From: Sulfitobacter sp. JL08
GTDB lineage: Bacteria; Pseudomonadota; Alphaproteobacteria; Rhodobacterales; Rhodobacteraceae
Direction of reading: 5' to 3'
DNA length: 64,000 nucleotides
Assembly (NCBI RefSeq): GCF_003352045.1
Contig: NZ_CP025815.1
Coordinates: forward strand, 4,030,001 to 4,094,000
The notes under the pieces: model-generated
Database searches by the model: none
What the model saw: only the letters and a program-made list of their open reading frames with translations
Told to the model about the DNA's origin: nothing
Made by a program: the position numbers and the translations under genes
Shown: one piece after another, positions 27,187 to 35,781 of the stretch
How the letters are laid out: each line of letters opens with the position of its first letter
Numbering within the stretch: the first letter of the stretch is position 1

Positions 27187-27812
27187 GCCTTTCGAAACTG
27201 TGCGGCAAAGGCCTGATCGTCTTTGTGTTCGCCCTTTGTCGTGGCTTCGTAAATCCGCACATTTGTCAGAGACAAATCATAAATACTGCCATTCAGAGTC
27301 TCGAATTTGGCGGCAAACCCGGCTGACCCAAAATGCTTGGCGTTAATGGAAAGCGCAATCAACCCACCGGGTTTTGCAACGCGCGCAAGTTCATCAATCG
27401 CCTGTGGGCCAACATGGCCCGCCGTAAACGTACCCGAACTGACGATCCCGCCATAGCTGTTGTCGGCAACCGGCAACCCCTGCAAAAGGTCCGCTGTGAA
27501 CAGGCTGCGATAAACATCCTTTGCGGCGGCCACCTTCAGCATGTCGGCAGAAATGTCCGTTGCTTCGATCTCGGAAATGCCCAGTTCGCGCAGGGCGGCG
27601 CCACACACGCCGGTACCTGCCCCGACATCCAGAACAGGGCCCTGCCCGCCAGATGCGACGAAATGCTGGGCAACCTGCAAATGCAGGATGTACCCCTGTT
27701 CCCCGACAAAGTCCTTATCGTAGCTTTCTGCCCAGTCTGCATACAGCCGTTTTGAATCCTCGGGCGAGGAAAGAGAATACGCTCTGGACAGGTTTGGCGG
27801 TTTCGAAGTCAT
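27183..27812 (-). CDS. class I SAM-dependent methyltransferase
   Basis: A 209-residue methyltransferase starting MTSKPPNLSRAYSL. Motif I is VLDVGAGTGVCGAAL near residue 70, and the acidic post-I residue is in EATDISADML. The fold is that of small-molecule methyltransferases with SYDKDF upstream of motif I. No substrate can be assigned. A longer frame back to 28013 exists, but the ATG at 27812 matches the family start and avoids overlap with the divergent SDR gene. It ends convergently on caiD with 4 bases shared. Confidence 0.85.
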   Translation of the reverse strand: MTSKPPNLSRAYSLSSPEDSKRLYADWAESYDKDFVGEQGYILHLQVAQHFVASGGQGPVLDVGAGTGVCGAALRELGISEIEATDISADMLKVAAAKDVYRSLFTADLLQGLPVADNSYGGIVSSGTFTAGHVGPQAIDELARVAKPGGLIALSINAKHFGSAGFAAKFETLNGSIYDLSLTNVRIYEATTKGEHKDDQAFAAQFRKA

Positions 27813-27898
27813 GACCCCATTAGACCCGACACTGCCTTTGTCGATCAAGTGCCTTGTAGCGCTTGCATATTTGGCCGGCATTGCGCATCTGATGTTCC

Positions 27899-28759
27899 AT
27901 GACAAAAACGCTGCTTTCTTTCGGTCACGGGTATTCAGCGCAGGCGCTGGCACGCCTGCTTTTACCGCTGGGGTGGCGTGTGATCGGAACAACACGATCA
28001 GATCAGAAGGCAAAGCAGCTTGAACAGAACGGAATTACGCCGGTTATCTGGCCGGGTGCGGATATGCGGGACCATATCGCGCAGGCCAGTCATATTCTGG
28101 TTTCGGCCGGCCCGGATGGATCAGGTGATCCTGTACTGGCCCAGTGCCGTGATGCCATCGCAAACAGGGCAAAGGATCTGACCTGGGTCGGATATTTGTC
28201 GACAACCGGTGTTTACGGCGACCATCAGGGCGGGTGGGTTGACGAAAAAACACCGCTGACCCCCAGCACAAAACGCGGCACTGCACGGATGAAAGCCGAA
28301 GCAGAATGGCAATCGGTTGCCGGCTTGCCATTGCACATATTCCGGTTGGCCGGGATTTACGGGCCGGGCCGCGGACCGTTCGAAAAGGTCCGGAATGGGA
28401 CCGCGCGCAGGATCGTGAAAGACGGGCAGGTGTTTTCGCGCATTCACGTGGAAGACATTGCCAAAGTCCTGATGGCCTCAATCACCTGCCCCAATCCCGG
28501 CGCTGTCTACAACCTTTGCGATGATGATCCGGCCCCGCCGCAGGATGTGATCGGCTATGCCGCGCAATTACTGAACCTGCCCGTTCCGCCGGAAATTGCC
28601 TTTGAAGATGCCGATCTTACCCCGATGGCGCGCAGCTTTTATGCAGAAAGCAAACGTGTGCGAAATGACCGGATCAAGGACGAATTGAACGTGCGCCTCA
28701 GCTTTCCCACCTACCGCGAAGGATTGCAGGCCATGCTGGCGGACAGTACCAAAAAATAG
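27899..28759 (+). CDS. SDR/YeeZ-like NAD(P)-dependent epimerase family protein
   Basis: A 286-residue extended short-chain dehydrogenase-like protein. The N-terminal nucleotide-binding stretch reads LLSFGHGYSAQALARLL (a GxGxxA variant), then YLSTTGVYGDHQGGWVDE and the HIFRLAGIYGPGR motif. The active-site Tyr of the usual YxxxK is poorly placed (KRGTARMKAE follows), as in YeeZ-type proteins, so catalytic activity is uncertain. It is divergent from the methyltransferase gene and ends 6 bases from the dxs stop. Confidence 0.8.
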   Translation: MTKTLLSFGHGYSAQALARLLLPLGWRVIGTTRSDQKAKQLEQNGITPVIWPGADMRDHIAQASHILVSAGPDGSGDPVLAQCRDAIANRAKDLTWVGYLSTTGVYGDHQGGWVDEKTPLTPSTKRGTARMKAEAEWQSVAGLPLHIFRLAGIYGPGRGPFEKVRNGTARRIVKDGQVFSRIHVEDIAKVLMASITCPNPGAVYNLCDDDPAPPQDVIGYAAQLLNLPVPPEIAFEDADLTPMARSFYAESKRVRNDRIKDELNVRLSFPTYREGLQAMLADSTKK

Positions 28760-28768
28760 ACCCTATCA
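28751..28768 (-). repeat. TTAGRGWCTRTTTT-type word at the SDR gene stop
   Basis: On the minus strand reads TGATAGGGTCTATTTTTT, spanning the SDR stop codon and the dxs stop codon, so it lies partly outside any coding constraint. Confidence 0.45.
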
Positions 28769-30694
28769 GGCCCTTTTTTCACCAATAGCCGCAATGCCCA
28801 GAACGTTCAGAACCTTGGCTTCGATATGTTCGGCGTTCATTGCAGCGCTGGCATACATGTCCGCCGGGCTTGCCTGATCGATGAACGTATCAGGCAGAAC
28901 CATGGACCGGTATCGCAGACCCGTATCAAAAATGCCTTCTTCCGCGATCAACTGTGCAACATGGCTGCCAAATCCACCCACGGCACCTTCTTCGACCGTG
29001 ATCAGGGCCTCGTGGTTGCGCGCCAGCGACAGGATCAGATCCCTGTCCAGCGGTTTGGCAAAGCGCGCATCGGCAATCGTGGGGTTAATCCCCTTCGCGC
29101 CCAGCGATTCTGCCGCTTTCCTAACTTCGGACAGACGGGTCCCAAAGGACAAGATGGCCACCCGTGCACCATTCTGAACGATCCTGCCTTTGCCAACTTC
29201 CAAAATCTCGCCCCGCTCAGGCAAATCGACACCCACACCTTCTCCGCGCGGGAAACGAACGGAAATCGGGCCACTGTCATGCGCAGCAGCGGTGGCCACC
29301 ATATGCATCAATTCCGCCTCGTCCGCGGCCGCCATGACGGTAAAACCGGGCAAATTTGCGAGATACGCAATGTCGTAGCTGCCTGCATGGGTCGCGCCGT
29401 CAGCGCCGACCAGCCCCGCGCGGTCAATCGCGAAACGGACCGGCAGCCGCTGAATGGCCACATCATGCACCACCTGATCGTAACCGCGCTGCAAAAACGT
29501 GGAATACATCGTGCAAAACGGCTTCATCCCGCCTGCGGCCAAAGCGGCCGAAAATGTAACCCCGTGCTGCTCGGCAATACCGACGTCAAAGCATCGACTG
29601 GGATACCGGTCTGCAAACATATTCAACCCGGTTCCGTCCGGCATCGCGGCGGTGACGGCACAAATCTTGTCATCTGCCGCCGCTTCGGCCAGCAATGCCT
29701 TGGCGAAAACGCTGGTATAACTGGGTGCGTTCGAAGGCGTCTTGGCCTGTTTGCCGGTTACAACATCAAACTTGGCTGTGGCATGGCCTTTGTCCCGCGC
29801 GGCTTCGGCAGGGGCGTAGCCTTTGCCCTTTTTTGTAATCACGTGAATCAGGATCGGGCCTGTGGCGCGCTGCTTTACGGTGCGCAGCACCGGCAAAAGC
29901 TGCGACATGTCGTGCCCGTCGATCGGCCCGACATAAGAAAACCCAAGCGCTTCGAACAGCGTTCCGCCAACGGCCATGCCTTTGAGAACATCCCTGGCGC
30001 GTTTGGCCCCCTCGCGAAACGGTTCGGGCAGCAGGGACACCGCGCCCTTGGCTGCAGCCTTTAATTCCTGAAACGGCTCTTCTGCGTAAAGGCGGCTCAG
30101 ATAAGACGACATGGCACCGACAGGCGGTGCAATGCTCATTTCATTGTCGTTCAGGATGACAATCAGCCGCTTTTTCAAATGGCCTGCATTGTTCATGGCC
30201 TCATAGGCCATTCCGGCACTCATGGCACCATCACCGATCACGGCGATGGCATCGCCCAATCCTTCGGGCGTGTTGCCGCCCAGATCGCACGCAACGGCAA
30301 ACCCCAATGCAGCACTGATCGACGTCGAAGAATGGGCTGCTCCGAAAGGATCATAGGGCGATTCAGATCGTTTGGTGAAGCCGCTTAACCCGTCCTTCAT
30401 CCGCAATGTTCTGATCCGGTCGCGCCGTTCCGTCAGGATTTTATGCGGATAACACTGGTGCCCCACGTCCCAAACCAGCTTATCGCGTGGCGTGTCAAAA
30501 ACGGCATGCAGTGCAACTGTCAGTTCGACCACACCCAGCCCGGCCCCCAGATGGCCCCCCGTGACCGAAACCGCCGAAATCGTTTCCGCACGCAGTTCCC
30601 CGGCCAGTTGGGTCAACTGGCGGTCGGTCAACTGTTTCAGGTCTGCCGGACGATCAATCGTGTCCAGCAATGGCGTTTTGGGCCGGTCGTTCAT
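28766..30694 (-). CDS. dxs: 1-deoxy-D-xylulose-5-phosphate synthase
   Basis: DXS joins pyruvate and glyceraldehyde 3-phosphate in the first step of the MEP isoprenoid pathway, using thiamine diphosphate. The 642-residue protein has the ThDP motif [16 protein letters not shown] near residue 152 and the transketolase-like middle and C-terminal domains ([13 protein letters not shown] near 370). The ATG at 30694 has AGGAGG upstream; six more codons are possible. It is the last gene of a minus-strand series HDAC-xseB-ispA-dxs, an order shared with many alphaproteobacteria. Its thiamine cofactor connects it with the thiBPQ importer at 38 kb. Confidence 0.97.
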   Translation of the reverse strand: MNDRPKTPLLDTIDRPADLKQLTDRQLTQLAGELRAETISAVSVTGGHLGAGLGVVELTVALHAVFDTPRDKLVWDVGHQCYPHKILTERRDRIRTLRMKDGLSGFTKRSESPYDPFGAAHSSTSISAALGFAVACDLGGNTPEGLGDAIAVIGDGAMSAGMAYEAMNNAGHLKKRLIVILNDNEMSIAPPVGAMSSYLSRLYAEEPFQELKAAAKGAVSLLPEPFREGAKRARDVLKGMAVGGTLFEALGFSYVGPIDGHDMSQLLPVLRTVKQRATGPILIHVITKKGKGYAPAEAARDKGHATAKFDVVTGKQAKTPSNAPSYTSVFAKALLAEAAADDKICAVTAAMPDGTGLNMFADRYPSRCFDVGIAEQHGVTFSAALAAGGMKPFCTMYSTFLQRGYDQVVHDVAIQRLPVRFAIDRAGLVGADGATHAGSYDIAYLANLPGFTVMAAADEAELMHMVATAAAHDSGPISVRFPRGEGVGVDLPERGEILEVGKGRIVQNGARVAILSFGTRLSEVRKAAESLGAKGINPTIADARFAKPLDRDLILSLARNHEALITVEEGAVGGFGSHVAQLIAEEGIFDTGLRYRSMVLPDTFIDQASPADMYASAAMNAEHIEAKVLNVLGIAAIGEKRA

Positions 30695-30727
30695 ATGCGC
30701 CTCCTGTGGCACAAGGCCTAACTGTGC

Positions 30728-31594
30728 CTAGCTGTCGCGCGAGATAACGAACCGCGCCGCCTCCCGCAAGGTTTGCGCCTCTGATCCATAGCCATCCAGC
30801 GCATCACAGGCGGCTTGGACAAGTTCTCTGGCGCGTTTCTTTGCCCCGTCCAGACCCAGATGTGACACAAACGTCGCCTTGCCTGCGGCATCGTCTTTGC
30901 CGACCCGCTTGCCAGCCTTGGATGCATCGCCTTCCACATCCAAGATGTCGTCGGCAATCTGGAAAGCAAGCCCCAATGCTTGCGCGAATTGGCGCAGCGC
31001 ACGATTGTCTGCCATGGCCATGATCGCACCCGCCTCGCAAGACCACTGGATCAGGGCGCCGGTCTTGTTCACCTGAAGCGCAGTAATTTCGTCCAGCGAC
31101 AATGGCAATTCCGCTGTTTCGGCGGCGATATCAAGCGCTTGTCCCAAAACCATACCCTGCACGCCGCTGGCAATGGCAAGACTTCTGGCCAGTTCGACCC
31201 GGATTTCTGCAGATCCGCATTCGGGGTGGGTCACACATTCAAACGCAAGACTTTGCAATGCATCGCCGACCAGAACCGCCGTCGCCTCGTTCCATCTGAC
31301 ATGAAGTGTCGGCAGACCGCGCCGCAAATCATCATCGTCCATACATGGCAAATCGTCGTGAACTAGGCTGTAGGCGTGCATGGCTTCAATCGCGGCGGCC
31401 GGCCAGATCGCCTGCTGCGGGTCGACAGAATGCAACCGCGCCGATTCCAGCACCAGAAAGGCTCGCAAGCGTTTCCCGCCCCCAACCGCATAAGACATAC
31501 CTTTGATCACAGGAAGGGCGGGCCGCGTCGGCAGTATCTTGTCAAAATGAGCCTGAACAGCCGTTGCGGCTGCCTTCAGGCGAACATCAAACAC
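30728..31594 (-). CDS. ispA: polyprenyl synthetase, farnesyl diphosphate synthase type
   Basis: A short-chain trans-prenyltransferase that condenses IPP with DMAPP/GPP to give farnesyl diphosphate. The 288-residue protein has the first Asp-rich motif DDLPCMDDDDLRRG near residue 80 and the second one DDILDVEGD near 213. I place the start at the GTG at 31594, two bases after the xseB stop, which gives MFDVRLKAAA; the frame can be extended upstream into xseB, but this is less likely. It lies between xseB and dxs, so IPP made through DXS is used by its neighbour. Confidence 0.93.
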   Translation of the reverse strand: MFDVRLKAAATAVQAHFDKILPTRPALPVIKGMSYAVGGGKRLRAFLVLESARLHSVDPQQAIWPAAAIEAMHAYSLVHDDLPCMDDDDLRRGLPTLHVRWNEATAVLVGDALQSLAFECVTHPECGSAEIRVELARSLAIASGVQGMVLGQALDIAAETAELPLSLDEITALQVNKTGALIQWSCEAGAIMAMADNRALRQFAQALGLAFQIADDILDVEGDASKAGKRVGKDDAAGKATFVSHLGLDGAKKRARELVQAACDALDGYGSEAQTLREAARFVISRDS

Positions 31595-31595
31595 G

Positions 31596-31850
31596 TCAGA
31601 GACCTTCGACAGGTTTCGTTCCGGTTGCCGCACCATCCGCATCCAGTGTGATCATAGCCACTTTTTCTTCGGCTTCCTTCAGCTTGGCCTCACAGCGTTT
31701 TTTCAGGGCAGCGCCCCGTTCATAAAGGCTGATGGACGCATCCAGCGCGACATCGCCGCGCTCAAGCTGGGTCACGACCTGTTCAAGCTCGGCCATGGCC
31801 TGTTCAAATGTCATTTCGTTTACCGGGGTGTCGGTCGGGGTATCGGTCAT
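31596..31850 (-). CDS. xseB: exodeoxyribonuclease VII small subunit
   Basis: An 84-residue XseB: FEQAMAELEQVVTQLERGDVALD and SISLYERGAALKKRCEAKL are diagnostic. It partners with XseA (not in this window) in a nuclease that degrades single-stranded DNA. Start overlaps the end of the HDAC-like gene by four bases, and ispA begins directly after it, so it sits inside a tightly coupled unit. Confidence 0.95.
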   Translation of the reverse strand: MTDTPTDTPVNEMTFEQAMAELEQVVTQLERGDVALDASISLYERGAALKKRCEAKLKEAEEKVAMITLDADGAATGTKPVEGL

Positions 31851-32773
31851 ATCGCGGCTTTCATCAATTCTTGTACATGGGCGTGCGCTGCGGCGGCCAG
31901 CGCAGTCAGATCATACCCGCCTTCCAGTGTCGAGACCACGCGCCCGTTGCAGCATTTTGCTGCGATGGCGCAAATCTGTTCCGTGATCCACGCAAAATCT
32001 TCTGTGGTCCAGTCAAGCTGTGCCAGCGGATCATCGCGATGCGCGTCAAAGCCCGCACTGATGATGATCAGATCGGGATCAAAGGCCAGCAATCGGGGAA
32101 AAGCAGTCTCTGAATAGGCCTTTTTCATATCTTCGCCATCCGAACCGGGCGGCAGCGGAATATTCAGGATGTTATCATACGCACCGGCTTCATCGGCGCG
32201 TCCGGTGCCCGGCCACAGCGGCATTTGCTGTGACGTAACCAGCAAAGAGCGCTTTTCGTCCCATAAGATATCCTGCGTTCCGTTGCCGTGGTGGACATCG
32301 AAATCAACGACCGCAACACGGTTCAACCCGTGGTGATCCAACGCGTATTTCGCCGCCAATGCAGCGTTGCCGATGAAACAGAACCCCATTGCAGTGTCTG
32401 TTTCCGCATGATGCCCGGGTGGGCGCGTGGCACAAAACGCATTGCCGGTCTCACCTGCCAGAACCATATCAACGGCACGCACAACGGCGCCCGCCGCACG
32501 AAAAGCGGCCGTTAACGTGCCCGGTGACATCCATGTATCCGCGTCAATCTGTGCGGCGCCCGATTTGGGTGCCGTGCGGCGCAGATCTGCCAGATAGGAT
32601 GCCGGATGAACCCGCAAAACATCATCTTCGGCGGCCAAAGGCGCTGTGATCTGTGGCAGGTTCAGCGGCGCCAGCGCGTGCAGCACATGTTCCAGCCGCG
32701 CCAAACGTTCCGGGTGTCCTTCGGGCGTGACATGGTCCAGACAATCGGCGTGGGTAATCAGGGCAGTCTGCAT
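31847..32773 (-). CDS. histone deacetylase family (acetoin utilisation-like) amidohydrolase
   Basis: A 308-residue zinc amidohydrolase of the arginase/deacetylase fold. Active-site motifs: RPPGHHAETD near residue 130, DFDVHHGNGTQ near 168 with the zinc Asp and His, and SAGFDAHRDDPL near 250 with the second zinc Asp. Bacterial members deacetylate polyamines, small amides or lysine residues; the substrate is unknown. Its upstream 46 bases consist almost wholly of the dispersed AT-rich motif (copy C), part of which (AAGGTGAAG) may serve as ribosome site. Confidence 0.92.
   Translation of the reverse strand: MQTALITHADCLDHVTPEGHPERLARLEHVLHALAPLNLPQITAPLAAEDDVLRVHPASYLADLRRTAPKSGAAQIDADTWMSPGTLTAAFRAAGAVVRAVDMVLAGETGNAFCATRPPGHHAETDTAMGFCFIGNAALAAKYALDHHGLNRVAVVDFDVHHGNGTQDILWDEKRSLLVTSQQMPLWPGTGRADEAGAYDNILNIPLPPGSDGEDMKKAYSETAFPRLLAFDPDLIIISAGFDAHRDDPLAQLDWTTEDFAWITEQICAIAAKCCNGRVVSTLEGGYDLTALAAAAHAHVQELMKAAI
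32099..32113 (-). repeat. TTAGRGWCTRTTTT-type word in the HDAC-like gene
   Basis: On the minus strand reads TCAGAGACTGCTTTT, codons for SETAF. Confidence 0.45.
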
Positions 32774-32820
32774 CTTCCGTCTTCACCTTTTTAAAAATAC
32801 TTGAATCCCGACCGGCGGTC
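32771..32820 (-). repeat. dispersed AT-rich motif, copy C
   Basis: On the minus strand, between the petR stop and the HDAC start: CCGGTCGGGATTCAAGTATT followed by TTTAAAAAGGTGAAGACGG. It fills the entire spacer. It is related to copies A and B near 24.2 kb by the GC-rich start, the ATTT/A-rich middle and the GAAGA end. Confidence 0.45.
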
Positions 32821-33521
32821 TAATCGGGGGCCAGCATGTATCCGGCCCCGCGCACGGTTTGCAGATACCGGGGCTGTTTCGAATTTTCTTCGATCTTGCG
32901 GCGCAAACGGGTGATCTGGACATCGACGGCCCGTTCCTGCGCCTGCCCCAGATCGCGCCCCAGATCTTCGACCAGTTTGGCCCGGCTGACCGGTTCACCG
33001 GGACAGGACGAAAAGATTTTCATCAACTGGCTTTCCGTGGCCGTCAGCCGGACAGGTTCTACGCCCTGCCACATCTGGCCGCGTTCAATATCGTACCGGA
33101 TCGGGCCAAGATGCAGGATTTTCGGCGCGGTGCTTTCGGCAGGTGTTTCGGGCATGCGCCGCAAAATCGCGTTGATCCGCAAAAGCAGTTCTTTGGGCTC
33201 GAACGGCTTTGCCAGATAGTCATCCGCACCGGCCTCCAGCCCTTCGATGCGGTTTTCGGTTTCGCCCTTTGCCGTCAGCAGCAAAATGGGCGTTTGCGAG
33301 TTTTCCCGCAGGGATCTGGTTAAAGACACGCCGTCTTCGCCCGGCATCATGACATCCATGACGATCATATCAAAATCCAGACCCGACAGAATGCGCCGTG
33401 CATGGGCTGCATCGCGGGCCGATGTGACCAGAAATCCGTTACGCACCAGAAACTTTTGCAGCAGGCTGCGGATGCGTTCATCATCGTCCACAATCAGCAG
33501 GTGGGCGTCCATCTCGCTCAT
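32820..33521 (-). CDS. petR: OmpR-type response regulator, PetR homologue
   Basis: A 233-residue response regulator. The receiver domain has the acidic cluster VDDDE at about 11-15, the phosphorylation site Asp56 in VMDVMMPGEDG and Lys105 in YLAKPF; the C-terminal winged helix follows (VDVQITRLRRKIEE..YLQTVRGAGYML). The pairing with an upstream MarR-type gene matches petP-petR of Rhodobacter capsulatus, where petR is needed for respiratory and photosynthetic growth and lies by the bc1 operon. No sensor kinase is next to it. Its start overlaps the petP stop by four bases. Confidence 0.8.
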   Translation of the reverse strand: MSEMDAHLLIVDDDERIRSLLQKFLVRNGFLVTSARDAAHARRILSGLDFDMIVMDVMMPGEDGVSLTRSLRENSQTPILLLTAKGETENRIEGLEAGADDYLAKPFEPKELLLRINAILRRMPETPAESTAPKILHLGPIRYDIERGQMWQGVEPVRLTATESQLMKIFSSCPGEPVSRAKLVEDLGRDLGQAQERAVDVQITRLRRKIEENSKQPRYLQTVRGAGYMLAPD

Positions 33522-34030
33522 TGGCCTGCCTCCTTCAGCCTGACGTATTTGCGCCGCAGGTCGGCGTCCATCATTGCCTCCAGAACCTGGCGAAACCCGC
33601 TGACCGCCTCGGGGCCAGCTTCGCGATAGGCGGCACGCATGCGTTCGCGTTGTGCATCCGAAAGGGTGCGTTCCAGCTCGGCGCCTTTTTCCGTCAGGTG
33701 CAGGTGGCGCTCGCGTTTGTCGGTTTTGCCAACACGGCTTTCTACAAGACCATCCTGTATCAGGGTGCGCAAAACGCGGTTCAGCGATTGTTTGGTTACG
33801 CCCAGAATGTTCAGCAGGTTGTTCACCGTGGTCCCCGGCGCGCGGCTGATGAAATGAACCGCGCGGTGATGTGCCCGACCATAGGCCATGTCGGAAAGAA
33901 TCCGGTCGGGATCAGCGGTAAAGCCGCGATAGGCAAAGAACATTGCCTCGATCCCTTGTCGCAACTGTTCGTCCGTGAGGAACAGCAGGCTTTCACCCCC
34001 GTACCCTTGTGCCGCACGCCCTTCGGCCAT
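33518..34030 (-). CDS. petP: MarR family regulator, PetP homologue
   Basis: A 170-residue winged-helix MarR-family regulator. The DNA-binding part is seen in TTVNNLLNILGVTKQSLNRVLRTLIQDGLVESRVGKTDKR-type sequence at residues about 70-112, followed by the LTEKGAELERTL dimerisation helix. It is the first gene of the petPR unit. In R. capsulatus PetP and PetR act together on cytochrome bc1-dependent growth. The ligand is unknown. The gene is divergent from ilvE, with 167 bases between starts. Confidence 0.78.
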   Translation of the reverse strand: MAEGRAAQGYGGESLLFLTDEQLRQGIEAMFFAYRGFTADPDRILSDMAYGRAHHRAVHFISRAPGTTVNNLLNILGVTKQSLNRVLRTLIQDGLVESRVGKTDKRERHLHLTEKGAELERTLSDAQRERMRAAYREAGPEAVSGFRQVLEAMMDADLRRKYVRLKEAGQ

Positions 34031-34147
34031 GATACCCTCGTTTACTGAACTGATTTGCGGCAGCTTACGTCAGTGTTGTTGACATTCCAAGGGCGAAGCG
34101 ATATCGAATCGCAGTTTTCGCGCAATTATATGTCCGAAGTGGCCATA

Positions 34148-34167
34148 ATTTGCGCAATATATGCAAA
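34148..34167. promoter_or_regulatory. inverted repeat upstream of ilvE
   Basis: The sequence TTTGCGCAATATATGCAAA has arms TTTGC / GCAAA and lies about 30 bases before the ilvE ATG and 120 bases before petP. It could be an operator for a regulator of either gene. A clear AGGAGG ribosome site for ilvE follows at about 34183. Confidence 0.3.
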
Positions 34168-34197
34168 GACAATCGCAACGCATAGGAGGATTCTATC

Positions 34198-35067
34198 ATG
34201 GCGGGACGATATGATGATCGGGATGGCTACATCTGGATGGACGGCAAAATGATCGACTGGCGCGACGCCAACGTCCACATTCTGACCCATGCCATGCACT
34301 ATGCGTCCTCTGTCTTTGAAGGGGAACGCGCGTATAATGGCAAAATCTTCAAATCGCGCGAACATTCCGAACGCCTGAAGCGTTCGGCGCAGATGATCGA
34401 TTTCGAAATTCCATACACCATCGACGAGATCGAGGCCGCCAAAGTCGAGGTTCTGGCGGCAAGCGGATTGCAGGACGCCTATGTGCGCGCAGTCGCCTGG
34501 CGCGGCGCGGGCGAAGACATGGGTGTCGCATCGGCCCGCAACCCGGTGCGCATGGCGATCGCGGCATGGGAATGGGGTGCCTATTACGGCGACGCCAAGA
34601 TGAAAGGCGCCAAGCTGGACATTTCAAAATGGAAGCGCCCAAGCCCCGAAACCATTCCAAGCCACGCTAAAGCGGCTGGCCTTTACATGATCTGCACCAT
34701 GTCCAAACACGCGGCAGAGGCCAAAGGTTGTTCGGATGCGATGATGTTCGATTATCGCGGCTATGTCGCCGAAGCCACCGGCGCAAACATCTTTTTCGTC
34801 AAGAACGGCGAGGTTCACACCCCCGACCCGGATTGCTTTCTGAACGGCCTGACGCGGCAAACCGTGATCGGAATGCTGAAAGACCGCCAGATCAAGGTGC
34901 ATGAACGCCATATCATGCCCGAAGAACTGGAAGGGTTTGAACAATGCTGGCTGACCGGCACCGCCGCCGAAGTGACTCCGGTTGGCCAGATCGGGGATTA
35001 CAATTTCGAAGTCGGCGCACTGACCCGCGAGATTGCGCAAGGCTATGAAAAACTGGTGCGCGCCTGA
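34198..35067 (+). CDS. ilvE: branched-chain amino acid aminotransferase
   Basis: A 289-residue fold-type IV PLP aminotransferase that makes leucine, isoleucine and valine from their keto acids with glutamate as donor. The PLP lysine is Lys158 in PSHAKAAGLYM, and the family features HAMHYASSVFEGERAY, EATGANIFFVKNG and NGLTRQTVIG are present. An AGGAGG site precedes the ATG at 34198. The gene ends at a perfect hairpin shared with cobO. The inverted repeat just upstream may be its operator. Confidence 0.96.
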   Translation: MAGRYDDRDGYIWMDGKMIDWRDANVHILTHAMHYASSVFEGERAYNGKIFKSREHSERLKRSAQMIDFEIPYTIDEIEAAKVEVLAASGLQDAYVRAVAWRGAGEDMGVASARNPVRMAIAAWEWGAYYGDAKMKGAKLDISKWKRPSPETIPSHAKAAGLYMICTMSKHAAEAKGCSDAMMFDYRGYVAEATGANIFFVKNGEVHTPDPDCFLNGLTRQTVIGMLKDRQIKVHERHIMPEELEGFEQCWLTGTAAEVTPVGQIGDYNFEVGALTREIAQGYEKLVRA

Positions 35068-35092
35068 TCCGGCAGTCTGCAGGTAAGCAAAA

Positions 35093-35116
35093 GGTGGCCT
35101 GACATGTCAGGCCACC
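35093..35116. terminator. bidirectional terminator between ilvE and cobO
   Basis: A perfect 24-base palindrome with arms GGTGGCCTGACA / TGTCAGGCCACC lies 25 bases after ilvE and 12 bases from the cobO stop, so it can serve both converging transcripts. Confidence 0.7.
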
Positions 35117-35127
35117 CGAATGCTATC

Positions 35128-35727
35128 CTAGAAATCCACGCCGCGCTGCGCCTTGATCCCGGCGGCATAGGGGTGTTTGATTTCGGTCATTTCAGTCACT
35201 AAATCGGCGTATTCCATTAATTCCGGCTTGGCATCGCGCCCTGTCAGGATCACGCCGGTTTTGTCAGATCGCGCCTTCAGCCCGTCAAGAACGGCAGCCA
35301 CATCCAGATAATCGTACCGCAGCGCGATATTGATTTCGTCCAGAACGATCAGGTCGAATTCACCGCTTTCCATCATTTCGCAGGCTTTCTGATAGGCCGC
35401 CGTCGCAGCCGCGATATCGCGATCCTTGTCCTGTGTATCCCAGGTGAAACCTTCGCCCATCGTGTGCCAGACCACCTGCCCCAACCTGCCAAAGAACTGC
35501 CGTTCGCCGGTGATCCACGTGCCCTTGATAAACTGCACGACACCAACCTTCTGTTTCCAGCCCAGCGCCCGCACAATAACCCCGAATGCGGAACTGGATT
35601 TGCCCTTTCCGTTGCCAGTATGGACAAGCACCAGACCGCGCCCGGGGTCTTTTGCCTCGGCGATTTTCTCGCGGTGTTTGGCCTGCACGGCTTTCATTTC
35701 AGCTTTGTGGGTGTTTGCGTCGGTCAT
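35128..35727 (-). CDS. cobO: cob(I)yrinic acid a,c-diamide adenosyltransferase
   Basis: CobO attaches the 5'-deoxyadenosyl group to the corrin cobalt during cobalamin synthesis. The 199-residue protein has the P-loop HTGNGKGKSS near residue 37 and the family stretches GVVQFIKGTW and VLDEINIALRYDYL. The ATG at 35727 is chosen because CAGGAG lies just upstream; a longer frame to 35757 exists. No other cob genes are in the window, but queG at 10 kb is a cobalamin-dependent consumer. Confidence 0.95.
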   Translation of the reverse strand: MTDANTHKAEMKAVQAKHREKIAEAKDPGRGLVLVHTGNGKGKSSSAFGVIVRALGWKQKVGVVQFIKGTWITGERQFFGRLGQVVWHTMGEGFTWDTQDKDRDIAAATAAYQKACEMMESGEFDLIVLDEINIALRYDYLDVAAVLDGLKARSDKTGVILTGRDAKPELMEYADLVTEMTEIKHPYAAGIKAQRGVDF

Positions 35728-35781
35728 GTTTGCTCCTGTTGGGACGGTACGGATCACGCTCCGTTTTGATGAATAGCATTG

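Noticed and set aside
28826-30064. Plus-strand frame of 412 codons
   Set aside because: It is antisense to dxs and has no domain or ribosome site.
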